A stretch of 5,610 nt of DNA from Planctomycetes bacterium RBG_16_43_13. GTDB lineage: Bacteria; Planctomycetota; MHYJ01. A program made the translations under genes and the position numbers. The DNA is taken from assembly GCA_001828445.1 (NCBI GenBank), contig MHYJ01000103.1, forward strand, positions 347 to 5,956, read 5' to 3'. The stretch's first letter is position 1. Each line of letters begins with the position of its first letter. Under the pieces are notes generated by a model. It did not search any database and was not told the DNA's origin. It saw nothing but the letters and a program-made list of their open reading frames with translations. Below, piece by piece: positions 4,993-5,610 of this stretch.

Positions 4993-5610
4993 TTACTCCT
5001 TGAACTCCTGAACCATCTCAGCTAATTTGGTCTCGAGCTCGCGGATGCTTCCTTCTTTTTCCTGCATAGAGACGCGGAGCTCGCCGAGGCGGTTGTCGAG
5101 CTTGTCAAGTTGCTCAACATACTTCTCGCGGAGTGTCCGCTCTTTGGGTGAACTGCCCAATACATTTATATTGCTCCTATACCTGCCCTCGTCCGATTCC
5201 AGTTGCTGACGTTCTTTATTCAGTCCATTATATTCTCTCTGGGTTTTCGTCATCTCTGTCTTTACCTTCACTACCTCCTCGAGGAACTTCTTCGCCTTCG
5301 CACTCAACTGTGGTTGCGTTAGATACACCTCTATCTGCTCTGGCGACATCTGGGCTATATATACTGTATTGGAGACCTCTGTCCTCTCCTGTACTTTGAA
5401 CTCCTCTGTCTTGCCACTGCTAACTTTAACTTTGAACCTATAGTCGTTATCAAGTTCCTCCTCTGCCTTTGTAGAGTCATCCGTTAGTTTATAGCCGCCG
5501 TTCTTCGGATGGTCGAGGTAAAGAACATAATCCTCTTTCGTTTGATTCTTTATCTTGTAGGTTGATTCCATTATGTAGTAATAGGTCGAAGTAAGGACAC
5601 CATTTGCTAA
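4993..5610 (-). CDS. C-terminal part of a larger coiled-coil protein, DUF4139-like (cut by window edge)
   Basis: The reading frame is open to the window edge, giving 205 visible residues starting LANGVLTSTYYYI. The Met at 5571 is therefore internal and not a credible start. The first part is strand-rich (STYKIKNQTKEDYVLYLDHP, then YRFKVKVSSGKTEEFKVQER). It resembles the C-terminal beta region of DUF4139 / mucoidy-inhibitor-A-like proteins, in which a peptide-bond-like 'ytikN...v.ieHP' strand pair precedes a helical tail. The last 100 or so residues are highly charged and heptad-like (VVKVKTEMTKTQREY, NKERQQLESDEGRYRSNINVL, LREKYVEQLDKLDNRLGEL) and should form a long coiled coil. The family call rests on overall pattern and memory and is tentative. 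Location, enzymatic role and total length cannot be told from this part. A strong terminator follows. Confidence 0.8.
   Translation of the reverse strand, partial: LANGVLTSTYYYIMESTYKIKNQTKEDYVLYLDHPKNGGYKLTDDSTKAEEELDNDYRFKVKVSSGKTEEFKVQERTEVSNTVYIAQMSPEQIEVYLTQPQLSAKAKKFLEEVVKVKTEMTKTQREYNGLNKERQQLESDEGRYRSNINVLGSSPKERTLREKYVEQLDKLDNRLGELRVSMQEKEGSIRELETKLAEMVQEFKE

Noticed and set aside
5569..5571. ATG as the start of the coiled-coil gene
   Set aside because: The same frame stays open for 13 more codons to the window edge and continues a beta-strand-like sequence, so this Met is internal.

Overview
The window reads as bacterial chromosome of moderate GC, with a housekeeping gene (proS) in the middle and envelope-directed genes on both sides. 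The organism cannot be named from the sequence. A bacterial-type prolyl-tRNA synthetase with an inserted editing domain, MopE-type Asp-rich repeats, heavy use of ATA and AGG codons and several proteins of no recognised family would fit an uncultured planctomycete or related candidate phylum, but this is a low-confidence inference.

Layout. Positions 1-1135 (minus strand) hold two adjacent exported trypsin/HtrA-like genes. The first (137-1135) is full length but has lost all three catalytic residues and keeps its PDZ domain. The second (1-134) is cut by the window edge after 44 residues and follows with a 2-nt gap. A compact divergent promoter region (about 1136-1227) separates them from proS (1228-2931, plus strand), which is followed 64 nt later by a small lipoprotein-like gene of unknown function (2996-3589). 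Converging on these from the right are two minus-strand genes, 3621-4430 and 4482-4880. Both encode proteins with one N-terminal membrane anchor and a homologous C-terminal domain of about 65 residues. The first also carries two MopE-type calcium-binding-like repeats. At the right edge (4993-5610, minus strand) is the C-terminal part of a larger coiled-coil protein, closed by a clear intrinsic terminator.

How the genes fit together. Apart from proS, every gene carries a signal peptide or membrane anchor, or is cut at an edge. The protease-like pair looks like one operon, possibly a PDZ-bearing pseudoprotease acting with an active partner. The two anchored paralogues have separate promoters and could form a pair at the cell surface. 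The genes that appear to start transcripts have good -35/-10 boxes ending 0-4 nt before the ATG (about 17 nt in one case) and no Shine-Dalgarno. The two internal genes do have purine-rich ribosome-binding sites. This suggests largely leaderless initiation for first genes.

The most interesting signals are the triad-less HtrA-like protein, the unrecognised domain shared by the two tandem anchored proteins, and the leaderless/SD split. No tRNA, rRNA, CRISPR array or insertion sequence was seen, and no gene-free stretch exceeds 300 bases.
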